A stretch of DNA of 64,000 bases from Novipirellula aureliae (lineage in GTDB: Bacteria > Planctomycetota > Planctomycetia > Pirellulales > Pirellulaceae). The stretch is taken from assembly GCF_007860185.1 (NCBI RefSeq), contig NZ_SJPY01000007.1, positions 248,001 through 312,000 on the forward strand, given 5' to 3'. The notes beneath the pieces are model-generated. The model was given only the letters and a program-made list of their open reading frames with translations. It made no database searches and had not been told where the DNA came from. The number at the start of each line of letters is the position of its first letter. Position 1 is the stretch's first letter. Both the position numbers and the translations under genes were made by a program. This document shows positions 63,688-64,000 of the stretch, one piece after another.

Positions 63688-64000
63688 CTAAGATAACTCG
63701 CTGGGGTTAAAGAGAGCCAAACATTCTGCGGTCGCAGCTTGGTCGACCAAGGCGACAACGATATCGCCGTGTTTCAACTTGTCGTCCGCTCGTGGTACAC
63801 GAACAAATCCGTCACGTTGGATTGCGGCAATCAAGCAGCGTCCCGCCAAGGGGAGCTCTGCTAACGTTGCGGTCGTAACTCGCGTTCCTTCGACGACTTC
63901 GAGTTCATAAACGGTGATTTCACCGTTCGGCAACCGACATTGGCTGATCACGGCCCCTTCATTGAGAAACCCTAAGACCTGTCGGGCTAGCACGTCACGC
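63688..64000 (-). CDS. trkA: TrkA-like potassium-uptake regulatory protein, C-terminal part only
   Basis: The last 104 codons lie in the window and the frame is open past base 64000. DVLARQVLGFLNEGAVISQC and ATLAELPLAGRCLIAAIQRD with GFVRVPRADDKLKHGDIVVA are the RCK_C pattern of TrkA. TrkA is the NAD-binding peripheral subunit that gates the TrkH/TrkG potassium channel. The NAD-binding half is outside the window, so a related RCK transporter is not excluded. Confidence 0.82.
   Translation of the reverse strand, partial: RDVLARQVLGFLNEGAVISQCRLPNGEITVYELEVVEGTRVTTATLAELPLAGRCLIAAIQRDGFVRVPRADDKLKHGDIVVALVDQAATAECLALFNPSELS

Overview
The window looks like a chromosomal stretch from a planctomycete (phylum Planctomycetota, probably the Pirellulaceae, a Rhodopirellula-like marine bacterium). 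This is inferred from several features: tetrahydromethanopterin-pathway genes in a bacterium that also has a complete F-type ATP synthase, an FHA-GAF-PP2C regulator and a Ser/Thr kinase, TPR/ExbBD clusters, a small secreted Cys-rich repeat protein, and many non-coding palindromic repeats. No rRNA, transposase, phage gene or CRISPR array was seen. One tRNA (Gln, anticodon CTG) is present.

Region 1 (1-16.6 kb, all minus strand) is a surface-polysaccharide locus. In transcription order it holds a sugar epimerase, then a complete pseudaminic acid pathway to CMP-Pse (pseB, pseC, a Pse-associated methylase, pseF, a pseG-pseH fusion, pseI), a methyltransferase, rfbB and rfbA (dTDP-4-keto-6-deoxyglucose), and a broken PIN toxin/antitoxin pair. 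These are followed by a VioA-like aminotransferase, an unusual GNAT + ACC-deaminase-like PLP enzyme fusion, an ATP-grasp ligase, and the start of a Wzx-type flippase cut by the window edge. The most unusual gene set is the last one: VioA-like, GNAT-PLP fusion, ATP-grasp and flippase, which may make and export an acylated or aminoacylated 4-amino-4,6-dideoxyhexose.

Region 2 (16.6-26.7 kb) has an MscS channel with an unknown partner, cmk, tRNA-Gln, an FHA-GAF-PP2C phosphatase, a TVP38-family membrane protein and ilvA. They are separated by repeat-rich spacers.

Region 3 (26.7-37 kb, minus strand) carries an M48 protease and a closely packed run of two TPR proteins, ExbB, two ExbD, PabA/TrpG, a DUF447 protein and a beta-RFAP-synthase-like protein. 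The last three fit tetrahydromethanopterin synthesis.

Region 4 (37-53 kb) holds several planctomycete-type hypothetical proteins, an M32 carboxypeptidase, a lipoprotein-like alpha/beta hydrolase, a cysteine desulfurase with moaE and moaD, a lone receiver protein, accD, a Ser/Thr kinase, and a coiled-coil membrane protein overlapping a small membrane protein.

Region 5 (53-61.7 kb, plus strand) is the ATP synthase operon: atpZ, an AtpI-like gene, atpB, E, F, H, A, a DUF4870 gene, atpG, D and C. The end of the window has a CCEPV-repeat secreted protein, a methyltransferase and the 3' end of a trkA-like gene.

Intergenic DNA is dominated by at least six families of repeats. These include a 121-bp element with inverted ends (five copies), 274-311-bp hairpin elements, a roughly 200-bp element (three copies), short TAGTGGA hairpins, and tandem arrays of 13, 40, 41/82, 73 and 122-127 bp. 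One array runs up to the first gene of the ATP synthase operon.
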